A stretch of 6,551 bases of DNA from Chloroflexota bacterium (GTDB lineage: Bacteria > Chloroflexota > Anaerolineae > UBA1429), in the NCBI GenBank assembly GCA_012513725.1, contig JAAZBQ010000942.1:1-6551 (forward strand), given 5' to 3'. The notes below the pieces were generated by a model that saw only the letters and a list, made by a program, of their open reading frames with translations, made no database searches and was not told where the DNA came from. How positions within the stretch are numbered: position 1 is the stretch's first letter; each line of letters opens with the position of its first letter. A program made the translations under genes and the position numbers. This document shows positions 1-5,738 of this stretch, piece by piece.

Positions 1-2
1 AT

Positions 3-242
3 TGCCGGATGCTGCACACCCTGCACACCGGCCGCGTGACCACCAAGCCCGCGGCGGCACGCTGGGCGGTTCAGGAGCTGGCCCACCGTTGGGTGGGCCT
101 GATCGAGCGCGCGTGGGCCGAACGCCCGAACACGTGGGCCAACGTCCATCTGCCTGCCGATCCGGAGGCCGCCCAGGGGGCCAAGGCGTTCATCCGCTAT
201 GCCCTGGAGCGCGCCCGGAGGGAGCCGGCGGGCGGGAGGTAG
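3..242 (+). CDS. Aminoglycoside adenylyltransferase-like protein, C-terminal part (partial at 5' end)
   Basis: Only the last 79 codons are in the window; the frame is open to the left edge, and TAG at 240-242 ends it. The visible part matches the C-terminal helical domain of AadA-type nucleotidyltransferases (the DUF4111 region): it starts CRMLHTLHTGRV, followed by TKPAAARWA, where AadA enzymes have CRMWYT..TGKI and SKD/PKD.AA.WA, and it ends with an aromatic-containing helix (AFIRYALERA) like the EFVHYVK helix of AadA. Family members transfer AMP from ATP to streptomycin, spectinomycin or related substrates, but many chromosomal relatives have no proven substrate. The catalytic N-terminal domain (GS..D.D motif) lies outside the window, so activity cannot be judged. 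The internal ATG at 9 is not the start, because conserved residues precede it. It is the first visible gene of a rightward run; the next begins 7 bases after its stop. Confidence 0.72.
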   Translation, partial: CRMLHTLHTGRVTTKPAAARWAVQELAHRWVGLIERAWAERPNTWANVHLPADPEAAQGAKAFIRYALERARREPAGGR

Positions 243-249
243 GTTACCG

Positions 250-609
250 ATGGCGAACAACCCGATCAACCTCGCCGTGCGCTTTCTCCTGGAGATCCTG
301 GCGCTCATTGCCATGGGCTACTGGGGCTGGCGGCAGGGCGAAGGGCTTGTGCGGTACGTCCTAGCGTTGGGGGTACCGCTCGTCGCCGCCCTGCTGTGGG
401 GCGTCTTTCGGGTGCCCGGCGATCCGGGCGATGCGCCGGTGGCCGTGCCGGGCGCTGTGCGGCTCCTCCTTGAGGCCGTCTACTTTGGGTTTGCGGTGTG
501 GGCGCTGTTCGATGTCGATGCGAGGGCGGAGGCCCAGGCGTTTGGCACCCTCGTCGTGGTCCACTACCTGCTCTCCTACGATCGCGTGATCGCCTTTCTC
601 CGGGGGTGA
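250..609 (+). CDS. YrdB family (DUF2568) small membrane protein
   Basis: This 119-residue integral membrane protein has about four hydrophobic segments (roughly residues 8-27, 34-53, 69-87 and 97-109). It carries the hallmarks of the YrdB/DUF2568 family: an N-terminal NLAVRFLLEILALIAMGYWG stretch, FRVPGDPG at 53-60 followed by a VPG turn at 66-68, and the terminal HYLLSYDR motif at 105-112. Its length is typical of the family. The biochemical function of the family is unknown. The ATG at 250 is preferred over the in-frame ATG at 199, because GGGAGG at 234-239 sits 10 bases upstream and family members begin right at this NLA(L/V)RF segment. It starts 7 bases after the AadA-like gene and ends 30 bases before the winged-helix gene, so co-transcription is likely. 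Confidence 0.88.
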   Translation: MANNPINLAVRFLLEILALIAMGYWGWRQGEGLVRYVLALGVPLVAALLWGVFRVPGDPGDAPVAVPGAVRLLLEAVYFGFAVWALFDVDARAEAQAFGTLVVVHYLLSYDRVIAFLRG

Positions 610-639
610 TCGGTTCGCCATGCAGAGGAACGAGGTAAC

Positions 640-1851
640 GTGACAGATCGAGCCCCGTGGGAGGCGACTCGGGAGCAGGTGCTTGCCTACCGGCTGGCAC
701 AGCAGAATCTGGTCGAGCGCGTACCCGTCGACTCCCTGGCGCAGGCGGCCGGCGTCTGCGGCCTGCAGGACACGCCGCCCGGCTCTGCGGCGCTCGCCCT
801 CCATGCCCGGGTCGCAGGACTGACCCCGGCCGACCTCGATCGCGCCCTGGCCGAGGACCGAACGCTCGTCACCGTGTGGAGCGCGCGGGCGGCGCCCTAT
901 GTGGTGCCGACGGAGGATGCGGCTGCCTTTACCCTCGGCCTGCTCCCCGACGATGAGGAGGCCACGCTCCACTTTATCCGTGGGGCCAAGGATCATCTGG
1001 ACGGCCTCGGCTGGGCCGCCGTGGGACTGGTGGAACGCGCGGCCCGGTCGCTCCCCGATGTGCTCGGGGAGCGACCGCTGACCAAGGATGAGCTCGGCGT
1101 CGCACTGGCCGCCCGGGTCTCCCAGGACGTGCCCGCGCCTTTCCTTCCTCTCTGGAACGCACCGGACGGGTATCGGACGAACCGTTACGGTGAGACCCTG
1201 GTACGCTTTGCCCTGAGCGTCGTCTCGCTGCAAGGGCTCTTGTGCATCGCGCCGCGCCAGGGGAACGTGACCAGGTTCTTGTGCACTGAGACGTGGCTCG
1301 GCGCTCCGCTGATTGCCCCGAGCATCGACCGGGAGCGCGCCGACATCGTGCGGCGCTACCTCCGCTGCTACGGCCCCTCCACCCCCGGAGATATGGCGGC
1401 CTGGGCAGGCATCTCGCCGGCGCAAGCCGCCCGTGCCTGGGCCCTGGTGGAGGGCGAGCTGACCGAGGTGCGCCTGGCGGGGCGAAAGACGTGGCTCCTG
1501 GCGGAGGATCTGCCCGCCCTCGAGGCGCCGCCCGAGGCCGAGGGCGTCCGCCTGCTGCCGCCCCACGATCCCTACCTCCTGCTCCGGGACCACGCCACCC
1601 TGGCGCCGGAGCGGGCCGTGCAGCGGCTCCTATGGCGCACGGCGGGGAACCCCGGTGTGGTGCTCGTCGACGGCCGGCTGGTGGCGGCCTGGCGACCGCA
1701 GAAGGCCGGCAGGCGCCTGGGATTGCGGATGGCGCCGCTGGCGGACCTCGATGGCGAGGCCCGCGCGGCGATCGACGAAGAGGCGCAGACCCTGGCGCCC
1801 TGGCGCGGCTGCGATCGGGTCGAGTTGATATGGGAGGGGGACGCCCGGTGA
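640..1851 (+). CDS. Winged helix DNA-binding domain protein (HTH_42 / AlkZ-YcaQ-like superfamily)
   Basis: This 403-residue protein has the layout of the HTH_42 (PF06224) superfamily, which includes the DNA glycosylases AlkZ and YcaQ that excise alkylated bases or unhook interstrand crosslinks. Visible landmarks are an N-terminal helix with RLAQQNLVER (18-27), the GLQDTPPGSAALALHARV region (41-58), the T.WSARAAPYVVP strand (78-90), a winged-helix segment LRCYGPSTPGDMAAWAGIS (241-259), and the C-terminal LLPPHDPYLL (305-314) and NPGVVLVDGRLVAAWR (337-352) signatures. Glycosylase members carry a Q-x-Q or Q-x-D catalytic motif at the GLQ site. Here it reads Q43-D44-T45, so glycosylase activity is doubtful, and many relatives are simply annotated as winged-helix proteins. 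It starts at GTG 640, with GAGG elements at 625-635 just upstream; no ATG near the start would preserve the conserved N-terminus. It sits inside a run of membrane protein genes. Confidence 0.85.
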   Translation: MTDRAPWEATREQVLAYRLAQQNLVERVPVDSLAQAAGVCGLQDTPPGSAALALHARVAGLTPADLDRALAEDRTLVTVWSARAAPYVVPTEDAAAFTLGLLPDDEEATLHFIRGAKDHLDGLGWAAVGLVERAARSLPDVLGERPLTKDELGVALAARVSQDVPAPFLPLWNAPDGYRTNRYGETLVRFALSVVSLQGLLCIAPRQGNVTRFLCTETWLGAPLIAPSIDRERADIVRRYLRCYGPSTPGDMAAWAGISPAQAARAWALVEGELTEVRLAGRKTWLLAEDLPALEAPPEAEGVRLLPPHDPYLLLRDHATLAPERAVQRLLWRTAGNPGVVLVDGRLVAAWRPQKAGRRLGLRMAPLADLDGEARAAIDEEAQTLAPWRGCDRVELIWEGDAR

Positions 1852-1901
1852 CGCCCGCGTTGCCGGCGCCCCAGGTAGCAGAAATGCGGGAGGCGATAGC
1901 G

Positions 1902-2480
1902 ATGCACATATCCGACGCACAGCGGGATATGCGGTCGGCGTTCATGGGCGGGTTCGTCGCACAACTGATCATCGGCGTCATCTGGGCGGCGGCCGCCGCC
2001 GTCAGCGCCTGGATATCCGAGGCGGCGGGGATGGCGACCCTCTTTTTCGGGAGCGCACTTCTCTTTCCGTTGACCCAGGGCGTGCTGCGGCTCATGGGCC
2101 GCCCGGCGACCCTGCGACCGGGGAACAGCCTCGGCGGGCTGGCGATGCAGATCGCCTTTACCGTGCCGATCGGTTTTCTCCTGGTAGGCGCGGCTACCCT
2201 CTATGAGCGGAACTGGTTCTTTCCCGCGGCGATGATCGTCGTCGGCGCCCACTATATGCCGTTCATCTTTCTCTACGGGATGTGGCAGTTCGGGGCGCTG
2301 GCCACGGTCTTGGTGGCCGGGGGCGTGGTGCTGGCGCTCTTTGGACCGGACGTGTTCAGCCTGGGGGGCTGGTTCAGCGCGGCGGTGTTCATCCTGTTTG
2401 CGTTCATCCTCCGCGGCGCCACGCTCCGGGAGGAGCGCGGCGAGGCCCAGGGCGAGGCCGGCGCCGGTTCGGCGGAGTGA
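1902..2480 (+). CDS. Polytopic membrane protein, DUF7010-like, function unknown
   Basis: From the ATG at 1902 this is a 192-residue, strongly hydrophobic protein. It has a short polar N-terminus (HISDAQRDMRSAF) and about six membrane segments, followed by a charged, Glu/Arg/Gly-rich tail (LREERGEAQGEAGAGSAE). Conserved-looking features are the AQRDMR box, the NSLGGLAMQIAF segment and the GAHYMPFIFLYGMWQF segment. This arrangement reminds me of the DUF7010 family, but that is from memory and tentative. I chose 1902 because GGGAGG at 1888-1893 lies 8 bases upstream and the DAQRDMR box then falls near the N-terminus. The alternative is GTG at 1848, in frame, overlapping the previous stop as GTGA, with GGGAGG at 1832-1837; it would add 18 residues. 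ATG 1884 is less supported. No catalytic motif was recognised; a membrane role is inferred only. Confidence 0.75.
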   Translation: MHISDAQRDMRSAFMGGFVAQLIIGVIWAAAAAVSAWISEAAGMATLFFGSALLFPLTQGVLRLMGRPATLRPGNSLGGLAMQIAFTVPIGFLLVGAATLYERNWFFPAAMIVVGAHYMPFIFLYGMWQFGALATVLVAGGVVLALFGPDVFSLGGWFSAAVFILFAFILRGATLREERGEAQGEAGAGSAE

Positions 2481-2490
2481 GGCAGGATCC

Positions 2491-3042
2491 ATGACCGCAT
2501 CGGAACGTCGCCCGGCCGCTCCCACCCGCCGCCTGCTGGCCTTTGGCCTGGACTATCTCCTGATCGCCGCCTACCTGCTGGTCCTGGCGGGGGTAGGCTC
2601 GTTCCTGACCTTTGGGCCGCTGGCGTCTCGGGCAGAGGCCCTCTTTGCCTCCCCCGTCGTGGCGGACCTGGTCATCTTTGCCCTCACCGTGCTGCCGGTC
2701 AGCCTCTACTTTGCCTGGCAAGAGTCCTCTCGCGGGGGCACCTGGGGCAAACGACGTCTTGGCCTGCGGGTGGAGCGGGCCGACGGCGCTGGGCTGTCCT
2801 CTGGCCGGGCGCTGGTCCGCGCGGCCTGCAAGTTTGCGCCCTGGCAGATCGCCCACCTAGGGGTTGCGCGGCTGATCCGCCTCCCCGAGCCTCCTGCCTG
2901 GGCGCTGGGGAGCGCCGTGCTGGCCTTGGTCCTCGTCGCCGGGTATGTGGCACTCCTCTACGCGTCGCCCTCCCGCCGCACCGTCCACGACCTGGTGGCC
3001 GGCACCGTGGTGGTGGAGGTGCCGCATCCCGGCGGAGAGTAG
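2491..3042 (+). CDS. RDD family membrane protein
   Basis: This 183-residue protein has the RDD-family pattern. R14 and D21 lie at the start of the first membrane segment (RLLAFGLDYLL), a second segment covers about 57-75, a conserved ESSRGGTWGKRRLGLRV stretch spans 78-94, and the family-typical RRTVHDLVAGTVVV closes it at 162-175. A further hydrophobic segment lies near 139-158. RDD proteins are small inner-membrane proteins of largely unknown role, although some members have been linked to ion transport or salt tolerance. ATG 2491 is the start: GAGG at 2479-2482 (overlapping the previous stop) is 8 bases upstream, and MTASERRPAAPTRRLLAF is a typical N-terminus. It is the last gene of the rightward run, 10 bases after the DUF7010-like gene, and is followed by a hairpin 22 bases past its stop. 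Confidence 0.9.
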   Translation: MTASERRPAAPTRRLLAFGLDYLLIAAYLLVLAGVGSFLTFGPLASRAEALFASPVVADLVIFALTVLPVSLYFAWQESSRGGTWGKRRLGLRVERADGAGLSSGRALVRAACKFAPWQIAHLGVARLIRLPEPPAWALGSAVLALVLVAGYVALLYASPSRRTVHDLVAGTVVVEVPHPGGE

Positions 3043-3064
3043 GCGGTGCAAGGGCCGAGGAACC

Positions 3065-3086
3065 CTCTGCTGCGAACGCCGCAGAG
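3065..3086 (+). terminator. Hairpin just downstream of the RDD gene, possible terminator
   Basis: CTCTGC (3065-3070) pairs exactly with GCAGAG (3081-3086), and an inner GC/GC step closes a GAAC loop after one mismatch. It lies 22 bases after the stop of the last rightward gene, where a terminator is expected. There is no T-tract after it, so an intrinsic terminator in the strict sense is not shown. It may assist factor-dependent termination or protect the mRNA 3' end. Confidence 0.3.
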
Positions 3087-3150
3087 CAACGCCCAAGACC
3101 TCCCGTGTCCTAGACCCTGAATCCCCCTTCCCACCACACACCCCCCACAC

Positions 3151-3188
3151 CCCGTCACCCTGAGCGAAGCGAAGGGCCTCTACCGCAC
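3151..3188 (+). repeat. Interspersed repeat copy A (TCACCCTGAGCGAAGCGAAGGGCCT type)
   Basis: The stretch begins CCCGTCACCCTGAGCGAAGC and continues GAAGGGCCTCTACCGCAC. It contains a tandem GCGAA-GCGAA core and short complementary ends (CCCT ... AGGG). This sequence type (consensus close to TCATCCTGAGCGAAGCGAAGGACCTC) is one I recognise as a widely dispersed intergenic repeat in several bacterial groups, including Chloroflexota. Its position between convergent genes and the presence of a related inverted copy about 100 bases away support the repeat assignment. Confidence 0.65.
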
Positions 3189-3248
3189 TGCCTCCCGAGT
3201 CTCCCATCACACCACGCGCCCCCCATCGTGGCGTTCAGGAAGCAATAG

Positions 3249-3297
3249 AGGACCTCCACCGCACATAGGCTTGATGCTCATGGGTGGTGGAGGTCCT
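3249..3297. repeat. Long inverted repeat / hairpin (12-bp perfect stem, extended to about 20 pairs)
   Basis: AGGACCTCCACC (3249-3260) is the exact reverse complement of 3286-3297. Inward, the stem continues with a G-T and a C-G pair, one mismatch (3263/3283), CAT/ATG, a second mismatch (3267/3279) and three more pairs, closing on a five-base TTGAT loop. The left arm with its GCAC extension also resembles the second half of repeat copy A in the plus orientation, so the hairpin looks like two half-repeats facing each other. No T-tract follows on either strand. Confidence 0.6.
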
Positions 3298-3328
3298 TCG
3301 GTCGGCAGACCTCCCTCAGGATGACGGG
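3286..3328 (-). repeat. Interspersed repeat copy B, inverted and with an internal insertion
   Basis: Read on the minus strand, it starts CCCGTCATCCTGAG, matching 13 of 14 bases of copy A. About ten unrelated extra bases follow, and it then resumes as GAAGGACCTCCACC, matching 12 of 14 bases of the second half of copy A. It is therefore a diverged copy in the opposite orientation. Its right half also pairs with 3249-3260 to form a large hairpin. Confidence 0.55.
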
Positions 3329-3344
3329 CTCTCTGGATGACGGG
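3319..3344. repeat. Short direct repeat GGATGACGGG, two copies
   Basis: GGATGACGGG occurs at 3319-3328 and again at 3335-3344, with CTCTCT between. On the minus strand each copy reads CCCGTCATCC, the leading edge of the interspersed repeat. The outer copy is therefore a truncated repeat end next to copy B. Confidence 0.6.
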
Positions 3345-3379
3345 TGCGCGGTGACACAGGTCTGCTCGCGTAGGACGTG

Positions 3380-3398
3380 GCGGCGTGCCCCCCGCCGC
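3380..3398 (-). terminator. GC hairpin directly downstream of kbl, possible terminator
   Basis: GCGGCG (3380-3385) and CGCCGC (3393-3398) form a perfect 6-bp all-GC stem with a 7-base loop. On the minus strand it begins 5 bases after the kbl stop codon. No run of T follows in the minus direction, so intrinsic termination is uncertain, but the location fits the end of the tdh-kbl transcript. Confidence 0.35.
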
Positions 3399-3403
3399 AG
3401 CCC

Positions 3404-4597
3404 TCAGATCACGCCCAACTCTTTCCCCACCCGCGAGAAGGCATCCAGCCCGAACTGCAGGTCCTCCCGCGAGTGGGCGGCGGTGTTCATCACCCGGATG
3501 CGGGCCTTGCCCCGGGGCACGGTGGGGAAGCCCAGCGCCATGGCGAATACGCCCTCCTCAAAGAGGCGACGGGAGAACTCTTTGGCCAGCGGCGCCTCTC
3601 CCAGCATCACCGGCACGATGGGCGTCTCCGAGTGGCCGACGTCGAACCCCAGATCGGCCAGCCCGCCCTTGAGCACGGCGGTGTTCTGCCATAGCCGGTT
3701 GACCAGGTCCTCGCTCTCTTCCAGGAGGTCGACGGCCGCCAGGCACGCGGCGGTGTCGGCCGGGGTGACGGCGCTGGAAAAGAGGAACGGACGCGCCCGC
3801 TGCCGCACATAGTCGATGACCACCCGGGCGCCGGCGATTACGCCGCCCACCACGCCAAAGGCCTTGCTCAGGGTGCCCATCTCCACGTCAAACTGCCCCT
3901 GCAGGCCAAAATGGTGGACGATCCCCTTGCCGCCGCCCAACACCCCCTCGCCGTGGGCGTCATCCACCATGGTCATCACGCCATGGCGCTCTGCGACGGC
4001 GTACAGCCGGTCCAGCGGGGCGACGTCGCCATCCATCGAAAAGACGCCGTCCGTGACCAAGAGGCCCCGCCGGTAGTTGGGCAGGTTCTCGCCGATCACC
4101 CGCTCGAGGTCGTCAGCGTCGCAGTGCTCGTACACCACAATCTTGGCGCCGGAAAGCCGCGCGCCGTCGATGATCGACGCGTGGTTCAGCCGATCTGAAA
4201 AGATGACGTCCTGCTGCCCGCTCTCCCGGTCGCGCCCCACCAGGGCGGGGATGACGGCCTGGTTCGCGCAAAAGCCGGACTGGACGTACAGGGCATCCTC
4301 GACGCCCTTGAAGGCGGCCAGGCGCTGCTCGAGCTCCACGTGCAGGGTCTGGGTGCCGGCGATGGAGCGCACGGCCGCCGGCCCCACGCCCCACTCGTCG
4401 ACCGCGCGCTTGGCGGCCTCCTTGAGGCGGGGGTGGTTGGCCAGTCCGAGATAGTTGTTCGTGCACAGGTTCAGGACGCGCTTGCCGTCGACGATCATCC
4501 AGGCGTCGGCGGGAGAACCCATCACCCGCAGATTGATCAGCAGGCCCTCTTCGCGGAGGCGGTCCATGTCGTCGCGGATGAATGCGAACTTGGTCAT
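3404..4597 (-). CDS. kbl: Glycine C-acetyltransferase (2-amino-3-ketobutyrate CoA ligase)
   Basis: This 397-residue PLP enzyme of the alpha-oxoamine synthase family has the usual full length. It cleaves 2-amino-3-oxobutyrate with CoA to glycine and acetyl-CoA in the cytoplasm. Visible landmarks are the NNYLGLANHP substrate-entry motif (47-56), GTQTLHVELE (81-90), SDRLNHASIIDG with PLP-stacking H139 (134-145), TDGVFSMDGD (182-191), VDDAHGEGV with D212 and H215 (211-219), and GTLSKAFG with the Schiff-base lysine K245 (241-248). Related AONS/BioF enzymes share this fold; the adjacent tdh gene settles the assignment. The start ATG (4597-4595) has AGAGGAG at 4609-4603 with a 5-base spacer, inside the end of tdh. 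The two genes are one base apart, which suggests translational coupling. A short extra loop (about residues 122-129, RDRESGQQ) precedes the conserved VIFSD segment compared with family members I recall. Confidence 0.95.
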   Translation of the reverse strand: MTKFAFIRDDMDRLREEGLLINLRVMGSPADAWMIVDGKRVLNLCTNNYLGLANHPRLKEAAKRAVDEWGVGPAAVRSIAGTQTLHVELEQRLAAFKGVEDALYVQSGFCANQAVIPALVGRDRESGQQDVIFSDRLNHASIIDGARLSGAKIVVYEHCDADDLERVIGENLPNYRRGLLVTDGVFSMDGDVAPLDRLYAVAERHGVMTMVDDAHGEGVLGGGKGIVHHFGLQGQFDVEMGTLSKAFGVVGGVIAGARVVIDYVRQRARPFLFSSAVTPADTAACLAAVDLLEESEDLVNRLWQNTAVLKGGLADLGFDVGHSETPIVPVMLGEAPLAKEFSRRLFEEGVFAMALGFPTVPRGKARIRVMNTAAHSREDLQFGLDAFSRVGKELGVI

Positions 4598-4598
4598 G

Positions 4599-5603
4599 TT
4601 AGCTCCTCTCTACTCCCTCGACCTGGGGATACAGACGGCCCTCGGCGTGGCGGAGGGTCAGGCGGCGCAGCATATCGGTCGTCATGCGGGAGAGGTCGTA
4701 CTGGGGCTGCCAGCCCCACTCTTCCCGGGCGGCCGAGTCGTCGATCGAGCGTGGCCACGAATCCGCGATGGCCTGGCGGTGGTCGGGCTCGAACGTGCAG
4801 ACGAAGTCGGGCAGGTGCTTGCGGATCTCGGCCGCCAGTTCGCCGGCCGAGAAGGACATCGCGGCGAGGTTAAAGTCCGTCCGGTGCCGGAGCCCGCTTC
4901 CGTCGGCCTCCATCAGGTCGATGGTGGCGGCGATGCAATCGGGCATGTACATCATCGGCAGGACGGTGTCCTCGCGGACAAAGCAGGCGTAGCGGCCCCG
5001 GGCCACCGCCTCATAGTAGATGGCTACGGCATAGTCCGTCGTCCCGCCGCCGGGGAGGGTCTCGGCCGAGATGATCCCGGGGTAGCGGACGCCCCGCACG
5101 TCCAGCCCGTAGCGCCGGGCATAGTAGGCGCCCAGGAGTTCGCCGGCCACCTTGGTGACGCCGTACATCGTGGTGGGGCGCAGGACGGTCTCCTGCGGGG
5201 TGCCGTCGCGGGGGGTCTCGGGGCCGAACACGGCGATGGACGAGGGGCAAAAGACCCGTAGGCCGCGCTCTCGGGCGACCTCCAGGAGGTGGTACAGCCC
5301 GTTCATGTTCACGTTCCAGGCCGCCTGGGGGTGCTCCTCGCCGATGGCCGAGAGGAGGGCGGCCATGTGGTAGACCGTGTCGATGTCGTAGCGGTCGATG
5401 ACCTCGGCGAGGTTCTGGGGCCGGGTCACGTCCACCGTCTCATAGGGTCCCGAATCCCGCAAGGCGCCGGTGGGTGGGGTGCGGTGGACGCCGGCCACTA
5501 CCTGCTCGGCTCCGTAGCGCTTGCGCAACTCCAGGGTGAGCTCGGAACCGATCTGGCCCACCGCGCCGGTTACCAGGATGCGTCCCGCGGTCTGTTTCGT
5601 CAT
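4599..5603 (-). CDS. tdh: L-threonine 3-dehydrogenase, NAD-dependent, short-chain (epimerase-like) type
   Basis: This 334-residue extended short-chain dehydrogenase oxidises L-threonine to 2-amino-3-ketobutyrate with NAD+, the step before Kbl. The Rossmann glycine motif VTGAVGQIGSEL is at 11-22 (G13, G16, G19), the cofactor-binding VYHMAALLSA at 77-86, the catalytic serines PSSIAVFGP at 120-128, and the Y147-x3-K151 pair lies in MYGVTKVAGE. The substrate-side RYPGIIS (173-179) and the C-terminal DSWPRSIDDSAAREEWGW (281-298) are typical of the UDP-galactose-epimerase-like TDH group, not the zinc-dependent medium-chain TDH. The start ATG (5603-5601) has AAAGGAG at 5619-5613 with a 9-base spacer; the frame is open further upstream, but that part is not conserved-looking and overlaps the promoter. 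It is transcribed leftward with kbl from a promoter at 5678-5650. The stop is one base before kbl. Confidence 0.95.
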   Translation of the reverse strand: MTKQTAGRILVTGAVGQIGSELTLELRKRYGAEQVVAGVHRTPPTGALRDSGPYETVDVTRPQNLAEVIDRYDIDTVYHMAALLSAIGEEHPQAAWNVNMNGLYHLLEVARERGLRVFCPSSIAVFGPETPRDGTPQETVLRPTTMYGVTKVAGELLGAYYARRYGLDVRGVRYPGIISAETLPGGGTTDYAVAIYYEAVARGRYACFVREDTVLPMMYMPDCIAATIDLMEADGSGLRHRTDFNLAAMSFSAGELAAEIRKHLPDFVCTFEPDHRQAIADSWPRSIDDSAAREEWGWQPQYDLSRMTTDMLRRLTLRHAEGRLYPQVEGVERS

Positions 5604-5649
5604 CGTGTCGTGCTCCTTTACACGAAATGGCGGCTGCAGTGCCACGACA

Positions 5650-5678
5650 AAGATATCCGAACGGGGTCCCGGGGTCAA
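5650..5678 (-). promoter_or_regulatory. Predicted sigma70-type promoter for tdh-kbl
   Basis: On the minus strand TTGACC (5678-5673) and TATCTT (5655-5650) are separated by exactly 17 bases. Transcription would start near 5643, giving a leader of about 40 bases with the AAAGGAG ribosome site at 5619-5613. A CGGGGTC direct repeat (5662-5668 and 5670-5676, plus strand) sits in the spacer and -35 area and could be a regulator site. Confidence 0.6.
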
Positions 5679-5738
5679 CATCACCCGGCCCCGCGCTGCC
5701 CTGCCCGGGCGAGCCTCTGCATGGAAGGGCGAGGGCCA

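Larger units (their letters stand above)
3043..3403. other. Intergenic region between convergent genes, repeat- and hairpin-rich, no gene
   Basis: No convincing coding region is seen on either strand. The first part (3043-3110) holds a short hairpin after the RDD gene. A C/A-rich low-complexity tract follows at about 3122-3153. The middle and right parts (3151-3344) carry copies of an interspersed palindromic-type repeat in opposite orientations. A GC hairpin lies next to the kbl stop. Both flanking genes point into this region, so its likely roles are transcription termination and harbouring repeats. Confidence 0.8.

Noticed and set aside
620..643. Seven-codon frame ATG...TGA overlapping the GTG start of the winged-helix gene (GTGA), a possible leader peptide
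   Set aside because: Very short, no recognisable codon bias or attenuator structure, and likely to arise by chance. The GTG has its own purine-rich upstream sites.
361..1593. Long open frame on the minus strand opposite the YrdB and winged-helix genes
   Set aside because: Its translation shows no domain and is rich in Arg, Gly and Pro, as expected for the antisense of GC-rich genes. The plus-strand genes have clear family matches.
3122..3153. C/A-rich tract as a possible CRISPR or tandem repeat
   Set aside because: No regular unit length or spacer structure; it is only low-complexity sequence.
3321..3812. Plus-strand open frame opposite the 3' part of kbl
   Set aside because: It is antisense to the conserved kbl C-terminus and its translation has no recognisable features.
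4826..4852. 9-bp perfect inverted repeat TCTCGGCCG / CGGCCGAGA within tdh
   Set aside because: A 9-bp stem with a 9-base loop is not surprising in GC-rich coding DNA, and it lies in normal conserved coding sequence.
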